From NCBI RefSeq assembly GCF_000021805.1, contig NC_011726.1, positions 620,001 through 684,000 on the forward strand: a DNA stretch of 64,000 bases. Direction: 5' to 3'. This DNA comes from Rippkaea orientalis PCC 8801. Lineage in GTDB: Bacteria > Cyanobacteriota > Cyanobacteriia > Cyanobacteriales > Microcystaceae. Within the stretch, counting starts at the first letter, position 1. The number at the start of each line of letters is the position of its first letter. The notes beneath the pieces are model-generated. The model was given only the letters and a program-made list of their open reading frames with translations, made no database searches and was not told the origin of the DNA. Made by a program: the position numbers and the translations under genes. Below, piece after piece: positions 63,798 through 64,000 of the stretch.

Positions 63798-64000
63798 ATG
63801 TCAGGAGACTCAATTATCGAAAATCGGGACTATACCCTGATTATCGACAAAAGTGCTAGTATGGCTACCTCTGACGAACCGAATGGCAAAACCCGTTGGG
63901 AAATTGCCCAGGAATCCACCCTAGCTTTAGCGAAGAAGTGCCAAGAGATCGATCCTGATGGAATTACTGTCTATGTCTTTTCTGGTCGCTTCAGACGATA
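63798..64000 (+). CDS. VWA-domain protein (3' end outside window)
   Basis: ATG at 63798 with GGAGG 11 bases upstream. The 67 visible residues start the von Willebrand factor A fold: RDYTLIIDKSASMATSDEPN carries a MIDAS-type DxSxS (DKSAS). ALAKKCQEIDPDGITVYVFS is the following helix and strand. Stand-alone VWA proteins in bacteria often work with AAA+ ATPases, TerD-like proteins or serine/threonine phosphatases; the neighbour downstream is not visible. Confidence 0.85.
   Translation, partial: MSGDSIIENRDYTLIIDKSASMATSDEPNGKTRWEIAQESTLALAKKCQEIDPDGITVYVFSGRFRR

Overview
The window comes from a cyanobacterial chromosome. Evidence includes repeated HIP1 octamers (GCGATCGC, for example at 5911 and 15012), a separate rpoC1 gene for the cyanobacterial gamma subunit of RNA polymerase, and sets of photosynthesis and membrane-lipid genes (sqdB, desC, monoglucosyldiacylglycerol synthase, ctpA, ftsH2, a thylakoid-type Na+/H+ antiporter). 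Several short proteins belong to families known mainly from cyanobacteria (DUF1825, DUF2839). AT-rich codon use and a stand-alone rpoC1 suggest a unicellular Synechocystis/Crocosphaera/Cyanothece-like lineage. That placement is inference. I found no rRNA, tRNA or CRISPR array.

Layout. 1-9 kb: 3' end of arsH, an unknown gene, nhaS3, a Uma2 nuclease-like gene, tyrA, a sterol desaturase/SDR fusion and mgdA. 9-14 kb: DUF1825, TM2, helix-hairpin-helix and SRPBCC genes, rimK, a possible 37-residue membrane protein and ctpA. 14-28 kb: a decayed brnT/brnA toxin-antitoxin locus, a PlsY-like/PEP-synthase-like fusion, a coaD operon with a coiled-coil protein and a degenerate serine recombinase, a second decayed brnT/brnA locus, ftsH2 and rpoC1.

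28-44 kb: a glycosyltransferase, DUF423, sqdB and carB are interleaved with three different two-gene cassettes. Each cassette pairs an ABC/SMC-like ATPase with a nuclease-like or TOPRIM-like partner: AAA_21 + DUF4276, AAA + HNH (Septu-like), and AAA + DUF4435 (PARIS-like). Remnants of mntA/hepT and BrnA-type genes lie beside them, and a predicted periplasmic-sensor membrane protein follows the last cassette. This is the most interesting part of the window and looks like an accessory defence region scattered between core genes.

44-64 kb: an M23 peptidase, DUF2839, a DHFR-like protein, a cupin, dprA (probably starting at an internal GTG), a methyltransferase, desC and a PLP enzyme. Next is an IS630-family element that has cleanly split a coiled-coil gene with 147-bp tandem repeats; removing the element and one TA restores one 513-codon frame. 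Then come a double RNase III-like protein lacking the usual catalytic residues, a nuclease-like protein, glgX, corA, GNAT, NYN-LOTUS, TerB and rsmB genes, small membrane or secreted proteins, and the 5' end of a VWA-domain gene.

Two trends run through the window. Toxin genes of type II toxin-antitoxin loci are repeatedly broken while antitoxin-like frames persist. A family of GGGTGGGCA...TGCCCACCC hairpins sits in many intergenic gaps.
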